Shown here: one piece after another, positions 1-7,953 of the stretch
How the letters are laid out: each line of letters opens with the position of its first letter
Numbering within the stretch: position 1 is the stretch's first letter
NCBI RefSeq assembly: GCF_963666015.1
Contig: NZ_OY762555.1
Location: forward strand, 806,001 to 870,000
Length of the DNA: 64,000 bases
Reading direction: 5' to 3'
Source of the DNA: an uncultured Sphaerochaeta sp.
GTDB taxonomy: Bacteria; Spirochaetota; Spirochaetia; Sphaerochaetales; Sphaerochaetaceae
Translations under genes and position numbers: made by a program
Notes under the pieces: model-generated
Told to the model about the DNA's origin: nothing
The model's database searches: none
What the model saw: only the letters and a program-made list of their open reading frames with translations

Positions 1-213
1 CGGTGTGATGCGGTATGCCTTTGCACTTCCCTCCCTGATAACGGTAAAAGCAGAGGCTTTCTCTCCTTCCCGTACAATAATCTCTCCCTTTTTATAACGA
101 CGGTGTTCCATCTCACCGGTGAGCGCATGCACGGCATCACGCTGCAAAGAAGAGAAGAGTGGTACATTTCTCAGGCAGAGATCGTTACTACAACCGTCAC
201 ATACATTGGACAC
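1..213 (-). CDS. CRP/FNR-family transcriptional regulator, N-terminal part
   Basis: Reading the minus strand from a GTG at 213 gives 71 codons with no stop up to the window edge. An AGGAG lies 11 bases before the GTG. The N-terminus carries C5, C8 and C13, a C-x2-C-x4-C cluster close to the one that binds the oxygen-labile [4Fe-4S] cluster in E. coli FNR. It then enters a cyclic-nucleotide-binding-type beta roll (RRYKKGEIIVREGEKAS, VIREGSAKAYRI). The helix-turn-helix lies outside the window. The gene is divergent from pflB and shares its 120-bp control region, so an anaerobic activator of pfl is a reasonable inference. Oxygen sensing is inferred from the cysteines only. Confidence 0.8.
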   Translation of the reverse strand, partial: MSNVCDGCSNDLCLRNVPLFSSLQRDAVHALTGEMEHRRYKKGEIIVREGEKASAFTVIREGSAKAYRITP

Positions 214-245
214 AGTATTTCTAACTCCTACTTTTTTACTTGGTT

Positions 246-261
246 TGTGATTTCAATCACA
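246..261. promoter_or_regulatory. CRP/FNR-type palindromic operator
   Basis: TGTGA-TTTCAA-TCACA is a perfect inverted repeat with the half-site and spacing of CRP-family operators. It lies between the divergent regulator gene and pflB. A GATAAA hexamer at 281-286 could be a -10 element; that would centre the palindrome near -40 of pflB, the place of a class II activator site. The half-site TGTGA is CRP-like rather than the FNR TTGAT. Confidence 0.65.
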
Positions 262-333
262 GAACAAATATCATCATCATGATAAATCTAACGTATCTGA
301 AGTATACGAAAACTTACAGAAAGGGGAAACACC

Positions 334-2538
334 ATGAGTGAAGATACATATTACGAAATCAATACGAGAAAGTACATCACAGAACACTACACCCCCTATG
401 ACGGGGACGAATCCTTCCTTGCAGGGCCAACTGAACGGACAGAAAAATTATGGGGGGAGCTCAAGGAGCTTCTCGAGGTTGAACGCCAACGTGGCGGAAT
501 GTATGACATCGATGAACATACCATCTCCACCATAGTCAGCCACAAGAACGGATACATCAACCAAGATCTTGAACAAATTGTCGGGTTGCAGACTGATGAA
601 CCACTCAAGCGTGCCATCATGCCCTTTGGAGGTATCAGACTGGTACATACCGAGTTGAAAGCATACGATCGTACCCTTCCAGAATCCATCGATGAAGTGT
701 TCAAGTATCGCAAGACACACAATGACGGAGTTTTTGATGTATATACAGAGCAGATGCGCAAAGTTCGACACAGCGGCATCATCACCGGGCTTCCAGATGC
801 ATATGGGAGGGGAAGGATCATCGGTGATTATCGAAGAGTTTCCCTTTATGGTATCGATTACCTGATCAAGGAAAAACAGAGTGCCAAAGACAACTACCAC
901 TTTGATGCAATGACTGAGGAGGTCATCCGCGACCGTGAGGAACTCAGTGAGCAAATCCGCAGCCTTCTGGAGCTGAAAGAAATGGCAGCCACTTATGGCT
1001 ATGATATCTCAAAACCTGCAACCAACACAAAGGAAGCTATCCAATGGTTGTACTTTGCCTTCCTCGCAGCAACCAAGGAACAGAACGGAGCTGCTATGAG
1101 CCTGGGAAGGGTCTCCACCTTCCTTGACATTTATGCAGAGGAAGATCTGGGGAGCGGCCGTTTCAGTGAATCGGAAATCCAGGAATTGGTGGATCATTTC
1201 ATCATGAAGCTCCGCATCATTCGATTCCTCAGGACCCCCTCCTATGATGAGCTGTTCAGTGGCGATCCCACCTGGGTGACTGAATCCATTGGTGGTGTAG
1301 GCCACGATGGACGGCATCTGGTTACCAAGATGAGCTACCGGTTCCTCCACAGCCTTACTAATCTTGGTCCGGCCCCTGAGCCGAACCTGACTGTACTCTG
1401 GAGTGACCGTCTTCCACAGTCTTTCAAGAAGTTCTGTGCCCGTCTCTCCATAGAGACCTCCTCGATCCAGTATGAGAACGATGACCTGATGAGGAAGGAT
1501 TATGGTGATGACTATGGCATTGCCTGCTGTGTCTCGGCCATGGAGTTGGGCAGGCAGATGCAATTCTTTGGTGCTCGGGTAAATCTGGCAAAGGCTTTGC
1601 TCTACGCAATCAACGGTGGAAGGGATGAGAAAAGCGGAGAACAAATTGGACCTAAACTGGCTCCGGTGGGCGATGATATTCTTGACTATGACACTGTTTT
1701 GGACCGCTATGAGGCGATGAGTAGCTGGCTTGCCAAGCTGTACATTGATACCTTGAATGTCATCCACTATATGCATGACAAGTACAGCTATGAACGTCTG
1801 GAAATGGCCCTGCATGATGCCAAGGTAATGCGTACCATGGCAGGGGGAATCGCTGGATTGAGCGTCGTTGCCGACAGCCTCTCAGCCATCAAGTATGCAA
1901 AGGTAAGACCCATCAGGGATGAGCGGGGACTGGCTGTCGATTTTGAGATTGATGGAGACTTCCCTACCTACGGAAACAATGACGAGCAAGTTGATGCAAT
2001 TGCCAAGGATCTGGTAAGAGGGTTCATCACCAAAATGAGACGGCATAGGACCTACCGCAAGAGTATCCCCACCCTCTCTGTCCTTACCATCACCAGCAAC
2101 GTGGTCTATGGGAAGAAGACAGGGAGTACCCCGGATGGAAGAAAGGCTGGCGAGCCGTTTGCTCCGGGTGCAAACCCGATGCATGGACGGGATAAGAAGG
2201 GGTGTGTTGCGAGCATGAAGAGTGTGGCGAAACTCTCCTATGACGATGCGCAGGATGGAATCAGTTACACCTTCTCGATCATCCCGCAGACTCTTGGAAA
2301 GGATAAACAGATGCAGGTGGCAAACCTGGTCACACTCCTTGATGGATACTTTATCGAAGAAGGACACCATATCAACGTGAATGTCATGGAGAAGGAGACT
2401 TTGCTCGATGCCATGGACCACCCAGAGAAATATCCCCAGCTAACAATCAGGGTAAGTGGATATGCAGTAAATTTCATCAAGCTCACCCGTGAACAACAAC
2501 TTGATGTCATCAACCGCACCTTCCACGGAAGCCTGTAA
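334..2538 (+). CDS. pflB: formate C-acetyltransferase (pyruvate formate-lyase)
   Basis: This 734-residue protein matches pyruvate formate-lyase, which converts pyruvate and CoA to acetyl-CoA and formate in anaerobic fermentation; the E. coli enzyme is about 760 residues. The adjacent catalytic cysteines are in GIACCVSAM. The glycyl-radical motif RVSGYAV near the C-terminus places the radical glycine at about residue 709, 25 residues from the end as in E. coli. The motif [17 protein letters not shown] is also typical. A purine-rich AAAGGGGAA precedes the ATG. The stop is followed at once by pflA, so the enzyme and its activase form one operon, and the CRP-like palindrome upstream suggests oxygen or redox control. 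Confidence 0.97.
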   Translation: MSEDTYYEINTRKYITEHYTPYDGDESFLAGPTERTEKLWGELKELLEVERQRGGMYDIDEHTISTIVSHKNGYINQDLEQIVGLQTDEPLKRAIMPFGGIRLVHTELKAYDRTLPESIDEVFKYRKTHNDGVFDVYTEQMRKVRHSGIITGLPDAYGRGRIIGDYRRVSLYGIDYLIKEKQSAKDNYHFDAMTEEVIRDREELSEQIRSLLELKEMAATYGYDISKPATNTKEAIQWLYFAFLAATKEQNGAAMSLGRVSTFLDIYAEEDLGSGRFSESEIQELVDHFIMKLRIIRFLRTPSYDELFSGDPTWVTESIGGVGHDGRHLVTKMSYRFLHSLTNLGPAPEPNLTVLWSDRLPQSFKKFCARLSIETSSIQYENDDLMRKDYGDDYGIACCVSAMELGRQMQFFGARVNLAKALLYAINGGRDEKSGEQIGPKLAPVGDDILDYDTVLDRYEAMSSWLAKLYIDTLNVIHYMHDKYSYERLEMALHDAKVMRTMAGGIAGLSVVADSLSAIKYAKVRPIRDERGLAVDFEIDGDFPTYGNNDEQVDAIAKDLVRGFITKMRRHRTYRKSIPTLSVLTITSNVVYGKKTGSTPDGRKAGEPFAPGANPMHGRDKKGCVASMKSVAKLSYDDAQDGISYTFSIIPQTLGKDKQMQVANLVTLLDGYFIEEGHHINVNVMEKETLLDAMDHPEKYPQLTIRVSGYAVNFIKLTREQQLDVINRTFHGSL

Positions 2539-2548
2539 GGAGGTATGT

Positions 2549-3316
2549 ATGAACGTACAGGGAAACATTCATAGTGTTGAGAGTTTTGGGACATTGGACG
2601 GACCGGGACTCAGGTATGTCGTCTTTCTACAGGGATGCTCCCTGCGTTGTCGATACTGCCACAATCCAGACACGTGGAACATGAAAGGTGGCACTTCTCA
2701 AAGTGTTGATGAAGTGGTGGAGGACATCCTCAGCTACAAGAACTTCATCAAGGATGGAGGGGTTACCATCAGTGGTGGAGAACCACTGAGACAACCAGAG
2801 TTTGCCCTGGAACTCATAGGCCGTCTGAAGAATGAGGGAATCCACACGGCGTTGGATACAGCAGGAAGCGTTCCCTTGGAAATCTCAAAACCGGTACTGG
2901 ATGCGGTGGATATGGTGTTGCTCGATATCAAGAGCCTGGATGATAAACTCTGCTTCAGCCTAACCGGTATGGGCAATGCCAATACGCTTGCAACACTCTC
3001 CTACCTGCAGAAAATCAAGAAGCGGGTCTGGCTGCGTCACGTGCTCGTACCTTCCTGGACTCTGGAAGAGAAAAAGCTGGAAGCCTTGGCTGCCTTCCTC
3101 ACTTCCTTCAGCTGTATTGAACAGGTAGAGCTGCTTCCCTACCATCGGATGGGGCAATACAAATGGGAACAATTGCATCTCACTTACTCACTCTCAGATG
3201 TACAGGAACCCACCAAAGACGAATTGTCCATGGCACGTTCCATCTTCGAGAAACAAGGCCTTAATGTTCTGATGACCTCTTACAAGGATGAAGATTCACA
3301 AACAAAGGTTGGCTAA
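2549..3316 (+). CDS. pflA: pyruvate formate-lyase activating enzyme (radical SAM)
   Basis: This 255-residue radical-SAM activase uses a [4Fe-4S] cluster and S-adenosylmethionine to install the glycyl radical on PflB. The cluster cysteines C30, C34 and C37 form C-x3-C-x2-C in GCSLRCRYCHNP. GGVTISGGEPL is the SAM-binding glycine-rich segment. The ATG at 2549 is chosen because TAAGGAGG at 2536-2543, overlapping the pflB stop, sits correctly before it; an upstream in-frame ATG at 2489 lies inside pflB and has no ribosome site. Length is close to E. coli PflA (246). Confidence 0.95.
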   Translation: MNVQGNIHSVESFGTLDGPGLRYVVFLQGCSLRCRYCHNPDTWNMKGGTSQSVDEVVEDILSYKNFIKDGGVTISGGEPLRQPEFALELIGRLKNEGIHTALDTAGSVPLEISKPVLDAVDMVLLDIKSLDDKLCFSLTGMGNANTLATLSYLQKIKKRVWLRHVLVPSWTLEEKKLEALAAFLTSFSCIEQVELLPYHRMGQYKWEQLHLTYSLSDVQEPTKDELSMARSIFEKQGLNVLMTSYKDEDSQTKVG

Positions 3317-3323
3317 AAAAAAC

Positions 3324-3352
3324 GGGAAGGCACCCAAAAGAAGCACCTTCCC
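3324..3352 (-). terminator. intrinsic terminator of the lipocalin operon
   Basis: GGGAAGG at 3324-3330 pairs with CCTTCCC at 3346-3352. Read on the minus strand the stem is followed by a run of eight T (the A tract at 3315-3322), so it ends transcription from 4874 down through the lipocalin gene. The plus strand has no T run after the stem, so it would be a weak terminator for pflA. Confidence 0.75.
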
Positions 3353-3374
3353 AACGAAAACGAATCATCAACCA

Positions 3375-3920
3375 TCAACGCTCTTTCTGGGGAACCAGGA
3401 AGAGCTTTTCCATATCATAGCCCTGTGCTACGGCGATTGCCTTCATGGCATCGAGTGTAGCATCACTTACCTCAGGTGTACGTGAAAGGAACCACAAGAA
3501 ATCACGGTCATCACTGCCAACCAGTGCCCACTGGTAATCCTCATCCAATCCAAAGACAAGATAATCTGCAGTGAAAAGACCAAAGAACCGCACCTTCAAG
3601 CGGCCTGGAACTCCCTCATCAGGTCTCCATGCTACTGCCTTGACTGATGTGGCCTTTCCCTCCAGTTCTCCCTTGATCCCACTATTGACCACCTGTATTC
3701 TTCCATCATCCCTGAGGGAATATTCAGCTTTTGCCCCTACCAGGTTTTTCTCGAAGCGATGCTGATATCGGGCAATCTCATACCAGGAACCCAGATAGCG
3801 GTCAAGATCGAGATAACTGACAGTATCCAAAGGAGGATACTTTCCTGTTGTAGCGCAGGAAGCAAGCAAGACAAGCATCGCTAGAATACCTCCAATGGAG
3901 AGCAAGCCTTTCCGTTTCAT
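3375..3920 (-). CDS. lipocalin-family outer membrane lipoprotein (Blc-like)
   Basis: The 181-residue product begins with a lipoprotein signal (MKRKGLLSIGG ... LLASC, Cys22). It then has the bacterial lipocalin signature: LDLDRYLGSWYEIARYQHRFEKNL near the N-terminus, and a later YLVFGLDEDYQWALVGSDDRDFLWFLSR-type strand pair, quoted here in part (WALVGSDDRDFLWFLSR). Blc binds fatty acids or lysophospholipids at the outer membrane. The ATG at 3920 has AAAGGTAGGG before it; an ATG 27 bases upstream lies inside the regulator gene. It is the last gene of the peroxidase-OhrR-lipocalin unit and starts 4 bases after the regulator's stop, which suggests a role in repairing membranes after peroxide damage (inference). 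Confidence 0.85.
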   Translation of the reverse strand: MKRKGLLSIGGILAMLVLLASCATTGKYPPLDTVSYLDLDRYLGSWYEIARYQHRFEKNLVGAKAEYSLRDDGRIQVVNSGIKGELEGKATSVKAVAWRPDEGVPGRLKVRFFGLFTADYLVFGLDEDYQWALVGSDDRDFLWFLSRTPEVSDATLDAMKAIAVAQGYDMEKLFLVPQKER

Positions 3921-3924
3921 CGCC

Positions 3925-4398
3925 CTACCTTTCTTGTTCCCGTTCATTTCGGGAATCCTTCAGTTGGGTGAGTGTCTCATCAAGCATCTCTTTCAATGCT
4001 TGATACTTTCTTCCCTGTTCACTCTTGTCGTTTGAAAGCAAGCAGGAAGCAATATGCTCAGGGACAGAAACAGCTTTCTGTTCAAGCTCCCTTCCTTTCT
4101 CAGTAAGTTGGACCATCACGGTTCGCTCATCACTCGGCAGTCTGTGTCTTTCAATCATACCGGAGCTCTCCAACCTCTTCAGAAGTGGACTCATTGTCCC
4201 TGTATCCAGGCTGAGTGCAGTACAAAGTTCACCTACCGTACTCTCTTCATGTTCCCAGAGGTAGAGCATGGTGATGTACTGGGCATAGGTAAGGCCTAGG
4301 TGATTGAGTAGTGGGCGGTAAGCAGCCATCAGTTCCCGTTCCAAGGCATAGAACCGAAAACAGAGTTGATTTGAAAGCAGCAGTTGTGGATAAGCCAT
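3925..4398 (-). CDS. MarR-family regulator of the OhrR type
   Basis: The 157-residue winged-helix protein matches OhrR, the organic-hydroperoxide repressor. The N-terminal NQLCF motif carries Cys13, equivalent to the redox-sensing Cys15 of Bacillus OhrR. LTYAQYITMLYLWEHE, SLDTGTMSPLLKRLE and the wing residues DERTV are typical. There is only this cysteine near the sensor and one more further on (SCLLS), so a one-cysteine sensing mechanism is likely. The ATG at 4398 overlaps the peroxidase stop by one base (TGATG) and has GAGGAGG upstream; a GTG directly before it is a less likely start. It probably represses its own operon when reduced. Confidence 0.88.
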   Translation of the reverse strand: MAYPQLLLSNQLCFRFYALERELMAAYRPLLNHLGLTYAQYITMLYLWEHEESTVGELCTALSLDTGTMSPLLKRLESSGMIERHRLPSDERTVMVQLTEKGRELEQKAVSVPEHIASCLLSNDKSEQGRKYQALKEMLDETLTQLKDSRNEREQER

Positions 4399-4874
4399 CA
4401 CAGCACCTCCTCAAGCTTCGGGATAATGGCAAGAGGAGAATCTTTTGGGGCGTAACGATGTACTGTTACCCCATCCTTCTCCACCAGAAATTTGGTAAAA
4501 TTCCATTTAACCATCTCTCCAAGGGCTCCTGGAGCTTGCTTTTTCAGCCAAGCAAAGAGGGGATGAGCTTCCTTTCCATTCACCTTCACCTTGCTCATAA
4601 GTGGAAAAGTCACCCCATAGTTGATTGAACAGAATTCCTTGATATCTGCATCATTACCCGGCTCTTGATGTGCAAATTGATCACAAGGAAATCCAATCAC
4701 TACCAGTGACCGGTCCTTATACTGCTGATGCAGTTTCTCGAGCTCCTCATACTGAGGGGTAAACCCACACTTGCTTGCGGTGTTCACAATCAGCAGGGTT
4801 TTCCCCTTCAGAGAGGAAAAATCCAATTCACCCTGATCATTCTTCACGGCTTTAAAATCGTATACTGTAGCCAT
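4398..4874 (-). CDS. glutathione peroxidase-family thiol peroxidase
   Basis: The 158-residue enzyme of the GPx/BtuE/BsaA family reduces hydroperoxides. The peroxidatic cysteine C36 is in NTASKCGFTPQY; the second conserved motif is GFPCDQF (C64); C82 in FCSINYG is at the place of the resolving cysteine of thioredoxin-dependent members. KWNFTKFLV supplies the conserved Trp and Asn. It uses Cys rather than selenocysteine. It is the first gene of the operon with the OhrR-like regulator and lipocalin. An AGGAG site stands 10 bases before the ATG and a strong promoter lies just upstream. A paralogue is at 62822-63367. Confidence 0.92.
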   Translation of the reverse strand: MATVYDFKAVKNDQGELDFSSLKGKTLLIVNTASKCGFTPQYEELEKLHQQYKDRSLVVIGFPCDQFAHQEPGNDADIKEFCSINYGVTFPLMSKVKVNGKEAHPLFAWLKKQAPGALGEMVKWNFTKFLVEKDGVTVHRYAPKDSPLAIIPKLEEVL

Positions 4875-4904
4875 AGGCTTGTTTCTCCTAATTAAGTTGG
4901 GTAC

Positions 4905-4933
4905 AATATAACAGAAGCCGATACAAATGTCAA
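4905..4933 (-). promoter_or_regulatory. sigma-70-type promoter of the peroxidase-OhrR-lipocalin operon
   Basis: On the minus strand TTGACA (4928-4933) and TATATT (4905-4910) are separated by exactly 17 bases, about 30 bases before the peroxidase ATG. The -35 overlaps the stop codon of the aldo/keto reductase. I could not identify a clear OhrR box next to it. Confidence 0.75.
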
Positions 4934-5955
4934 TTATTGCTTGACTTAGCCCAGAGGTTTATATTTCCTTCTCTTGCAAAGGAATCAATCCGTTTAAGTT
5001 CCTCATCACTGAACTCCAGGTTCTTAAGGGTTGCGACATTTTCCTTAATCTGTTCAGGCGAACTGGCACCAATAAGCACACTGGTGATCTCTTTACGTCT
5101 CATACACCAGGCAAGCGCCATTTGGGCAAGACTCTGTCCACGTTCCTGCGCGATTGCATTCAGTGACCTGATATTCTCAAGGTTTTCCTTGGTAAGCATT
5201 TGCTCACTAAGAGAACTACCCTTTCTTGCCGCTCTGCTATCCTCAGGAATTTCTCCCAGATACTTGTCGGTTAGCATGCCTTGAGCAAGTGGAGAGAAAC
5301 AGATGGTTCCTACTCCCAACTCATCCAACGTGGAAAGCAATGATTCTTCCACCCAACGGTTCAGCATTGAATAGGATGGTTGGTGAATCAAGAGCGGAAC
5401 TCCCATATCCTTCAGGATTGCATGTGCCTCTCTCGTCTTCTCTGCCGAATAGGAAGAAATCCCCACATACAGGCACTTGCCCATCTTATATGCGGAGGCA
5501 AGAGCTCCCATGGTCTCCTCAAGTGGGGTGTCTGGATCGAAACGGTGACTGTAAAAGATATCGACATAGTCCAATCCCATTCTCTTCAAGGAAGCGTCAA
5601 GGCTGCTGAGAAGGTATTTCCTGCTCCCCCACTCGCCGTAAGGGCCGGGCCACATCAAATACCCTGCCTTACTGGAAATGACGAGTTCGTCACGGTGAGA
5701 GCGAAAATCCTGGGCAAGAAGCTTGCCGAAATTCAGCTCAGCAGACCCCGGAGGTGGTCCATAGTTATTTGCTAGGTCAAAGTGTGTGATGCCAAGATCA
5801 AATGCTGTATGAAGCATCTTTCTTGCATTGGAGAGGGACGTTTGGTCTCCGAAGTTGTGCCAGAGCCCCAAGGAGATGGCGGGTAACTGCAAGCCGCTCT
5901 TTCCACAGCGGTTGTATTTCATGGAATCGTATCGTTCTGGTTTCGGTGTATACAT
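4930..5955 (-). CDS. aldo/keto reductase of the YghZ type
   Basis: The 341-residue protein is an NADPH-dependent TIM-barrel aldo/keto reductase. The catalytic tetrad is visible as D60 and Y65 (FDLANNYG), K96 (SSKAGY) and H137 (YSHRFD). The insert YLMWPGPYGEWGSRKYLL and the GISSY and SPLAQGMLTDKYL motifs match E. coli YghZ, which reduces L-glyceraldehyde 3-phosphate and methylglyoxal. The exact substrate cannot be read from sequence. AGGAGG stands 5 bases before the ATG. It is monocistronic and divergent from the TspO-like gene. Confidence 0.9.
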   Translation of the reverse strand: MYTPKPERYDSMKYNRCGKSGLQLPAISLGLWHNFGDQTSLSNARKMLHTAFDLGITHFDLANNYGPPPGSAELNFGKLLAQDFRSHRDELVISSKAGYLMWPGPYGEWGSRKYLLSSLDASLKRMGLDYVDIFYSHRFDPDTPLEETMGALASAYKMGKCLYVGISSYSAEKTREAHAILKDMGVPLLIHQPSYSMLNRWVEESLLSTLDELGVGTICFSPLAQGMLTDKYLGEIPEDSRAARKGSSLSEQMLTKENLENIRSLNAIAQERGQSLAQMALAWCMRRKEITSVLIGASSPEQIKENVATLKNLEFSDEELKRIDSFAREGNINLWAKSSNN

Positions 5956-6013
5956 ACATTCCTCCTAACTTGCCTATCAGTATAACCGAAATGGCTATAA
6001 ATCTCCATTTCTT

Positions 6014-6042
6014 TTGACGGATGCACTTCCTTACCCTACACT
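6014..6042 (+). promoter_or_regulatory. promoter of the TspO-like/ferredoxin operon
   Basis: TTGACG (6014-6019) and TACACT (6037-6042) are 17 bases apart, 30 bases upstream of the ATG at 6072. It lies in the divergent region shared with the aldo/keto reductase gene. Confidence 0.55.
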
Positions 6043-6071
6043 GAAGATAGATGAACACAGAGGAGGTTACT

Positions 6072-6833
6072 ATGAGTAAACAGAAAAAAGGATTGGCATT
6101 TCTTGTTGCATTCACTTATTTGGCAATGATTACGGTAAATGCAATGGCGAACATCCTTCCCATCGGTGGCATGGGCACCGGTGAGATTTCGGATTCCTAT
6201 CCCAATCTGTTTGCACCAGCTGGAATTACATTCTCCATTTGGGGAGTCATCTATTTGCTGCTTGCCTTGCACACGTTCTACCAGTTCAAAAAGGGTGATG
6301 AGAGCATTCAAATTATTTTCTCGGTCTCAAGTATAGTCAACATTGCATGGCTTTTCTCTTGGCACTATCAGAAGATTGGTCTCTCACTGCTCTTGATGTT
6401 GATACTTCTTGTAAGTCTGATCCGGATTAATGACTTGATAGACCATACATCCTTGGATAGATACTCCTTTTGGGCTCTCTCGGTTCCTTTCTCTGTATAC
6501 CTTGGTTGGATTACCGTAGCCACTATTGCAAACGCCACAACGTTCCTCGTCTCTATTGGTTGGTCTGGATGGGGGATCAGCGAGATGACATGGACAGCAA
6601 CAATCCTCGTGGTAGGCATATTGATTGCTCTCTCTTGGGCCTTCCGCCGTCGTGATCCAGCATACCTGCTTACCTTGATCTGGGCATACACCGGTATCTT
6701 GATCAAGCACACATCCAAGGAAGGATTCAGTGGTGAATACCCCTTGATCCTGACGGTTACAGCAATTGCAATTGCTGCTTTTGCCATCTCTTTCGGGGTA
6801 TTTCTCCTTCGAAAGAGGCGACCTGTGGTATGA
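6072..6833 (+). CDS. TspO/MBR-related tryptophan-rich membrane protein
   Basis: The 253-residue protein is almost entirely hydrophobic, with about seven predicted membrane segments. Its N-terminal half (NAMANILPIGGMGTGEISD, YPNLFAPAGITFSIWGVIY) resembles the long bacterial relatives of TspO, usually annotated tryptophan-rich sensory protein; classical TspO is only about 155 residues. Tryptophans fall in the membrane parts. The ATG at 6072 follows GAGGAGG; an ATG at 6051 has no ribosome site. Its TGA overlaps the next ATG (ATGA at 6830), so it is translationally coupled to the ferredoxin-type protein. Ligand and function are unknown. Confidence 0.75.
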   Translation: MSKQKKGLAFLVAFTYLAMITVNAMANILPIGGMGTGEISDSYPNLFAPAGITFSIWGVIYLLLALHTFYQFKKGDESIQIIFSVSSIVNIAWLFSWHYQKIGLSLLLMLILLVSLIRINDLIDHTSLDRYSFWALSVPFSVYLGWITVATIANATTFLVSIGWSGWGISEMTWTATILVVGILIALSWAFRRRDPAYLLTLIWAYTGILIKHTSKEGFSGEYPLILTVTAIAIAAFAISFGVFLLRKRRPVV

Positions 6834-7885
6834 AGCAGTCCAGGGAAGTCAGGGCTCTTCAGGTAGTGTTGGCCCTCTATATTCTGTTCTCTTTGGTACT
6901 CGCCTCACTAAACCAGGGGGGATCTTTCGAGGTAGCAGAACGGGTCGCTCCCTGGTGGCATTTCTATGAGAACCAGTTCAAGACATTTCTCATAATAGTA
7001 TGCGGCATGCTCACCTATCGTATTGCCAAACGAAAAGGGAGAGCGGGTATGCGGCTCAGAAATTTCATCGGCTTCACCCTCAGTGCCCTCATGATCCATA
7101 TACTCCTGCCCTTGTTCACCGGCAATCCTGAACTCTATTTCTTTGCAATGCCCCTCCCCTGGACAACCATCCCGTTGCAGGCAGGTATTTCGAGCTCATC
7201 TTTTGTCCAGAGCCACCAATCTACCCTGGGCTTGGATGGGATTGGGTGGGCGATTACCTTCTTCTGGGTCTACAGTGTGCTTATAGGTATAAGCACAGTC
7301 CTCTTTGGCAGACGGCTCCATTGTTCCCATCTCTGTCTGTTCAACGGCTTCGCTGCCGAGGTATTTGACCCTGCCATTCCGCTCTTGACCAAGGTCCACC
7401 ATCCACTCAGAAAGGGTACACTCAAACACCTTCGTTCAATCAGGATTGTGTATCTCCTTATGGCTCTTTTCTTTACTGTATTCTGGTTGATTGTTCCCTC
7501 CCATGCGTTTTCCAGTACAACGATGCAAACTATGAGAATGATTGAGCTTTTCTGGTATCTATTGGCAAATCTGATACTGGCAATGGCCTTCTGGGTTGTT
7601 TCCATTGGACGATTATATTGCCATCTGTGCCCATTGGGAACAGTACTCGCGGCCCTTGCTCGCCTGGGCCGAATGCGTATAGACTCAGGGAAGACACATT
7701 GCATTGGTTGCGGTTCATGTGACAAAGCCTGCCCATTATCGATTTCAATCAAGGAACATGCCATGCACAATGAGTCTATTACCAGCACCCAGTGTGTAGG
7801 CTGTGGTCACTGTGTGGACACCTGTCCCACTGGTACCTTGACATATACTACGGCATTTCTGGATCTCTTTAGGAATAAATCCTAA
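6830..7885 (+). CDS. membrane-bound 4Fe-4S protein, NapH/YccM-like
   Basis: This 351-residue protein has about five or six membrane segments, cytoplasmic C-x-x-L-C-type motifs (CSHLC, CHLCP) as in NapH and related quinol oxidoreductases, and a C-terminal bacterial ferredoxin domain with two clusters: CIGCGSCDKACP and CVGCGHCVDTCP. Such proteins move electrons between the quinone pool and partner enzymes. No nap, nos or rnf genes are nearby, so the partner is unknown. The 4-base overlap with the TspO-like gene suggests that the two act together. Confidence 0.85.
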   Translation: MKQSREVRALQVVLALYILFSLVLASLNQGGSFEVAERVAPWWHFYENQFKTFLIIVCGMLTYRIAKRKGRAGMRLRNFIGFTLSALMIHILLPLFTGNPELYFFAMPLPWTTIPLQAGISSSSFVQSHQSTLGLDGIGWAITFFWVYSVLIGISTVLFGRRLHCSHLCLFNGFAAEVFDPAIPLLTKVHHPLRKGTLKHLRSIRIVYLLMALFFTVFWLIVPSHAFSSTTMQTMRMIELFWYLLANLILAMAFWVVSIGRLYCHLCPLGTVLAALARLGRMRIDSGKTHCIGCGSCDKACPLSISIKEHAMHNESITSTQCVGCGHCVDTCPTGTLTYTTAFLDLFRNKS

Positions 7886-7953
7886 GCGAAGAATCATTTC
7901 ATTGACTCATTTATTTTCAGGTGATAACTTTATGTAACTGATGAGGGAATACA

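Noticed and set aside
1009..1815. Long open frame on the strand opposite pflB (and other antisense frames within pflB)
   Set aside because: pflB is unmistakable on the plus strand; the antisense frames have no ribosome site and no protein-like pattern.
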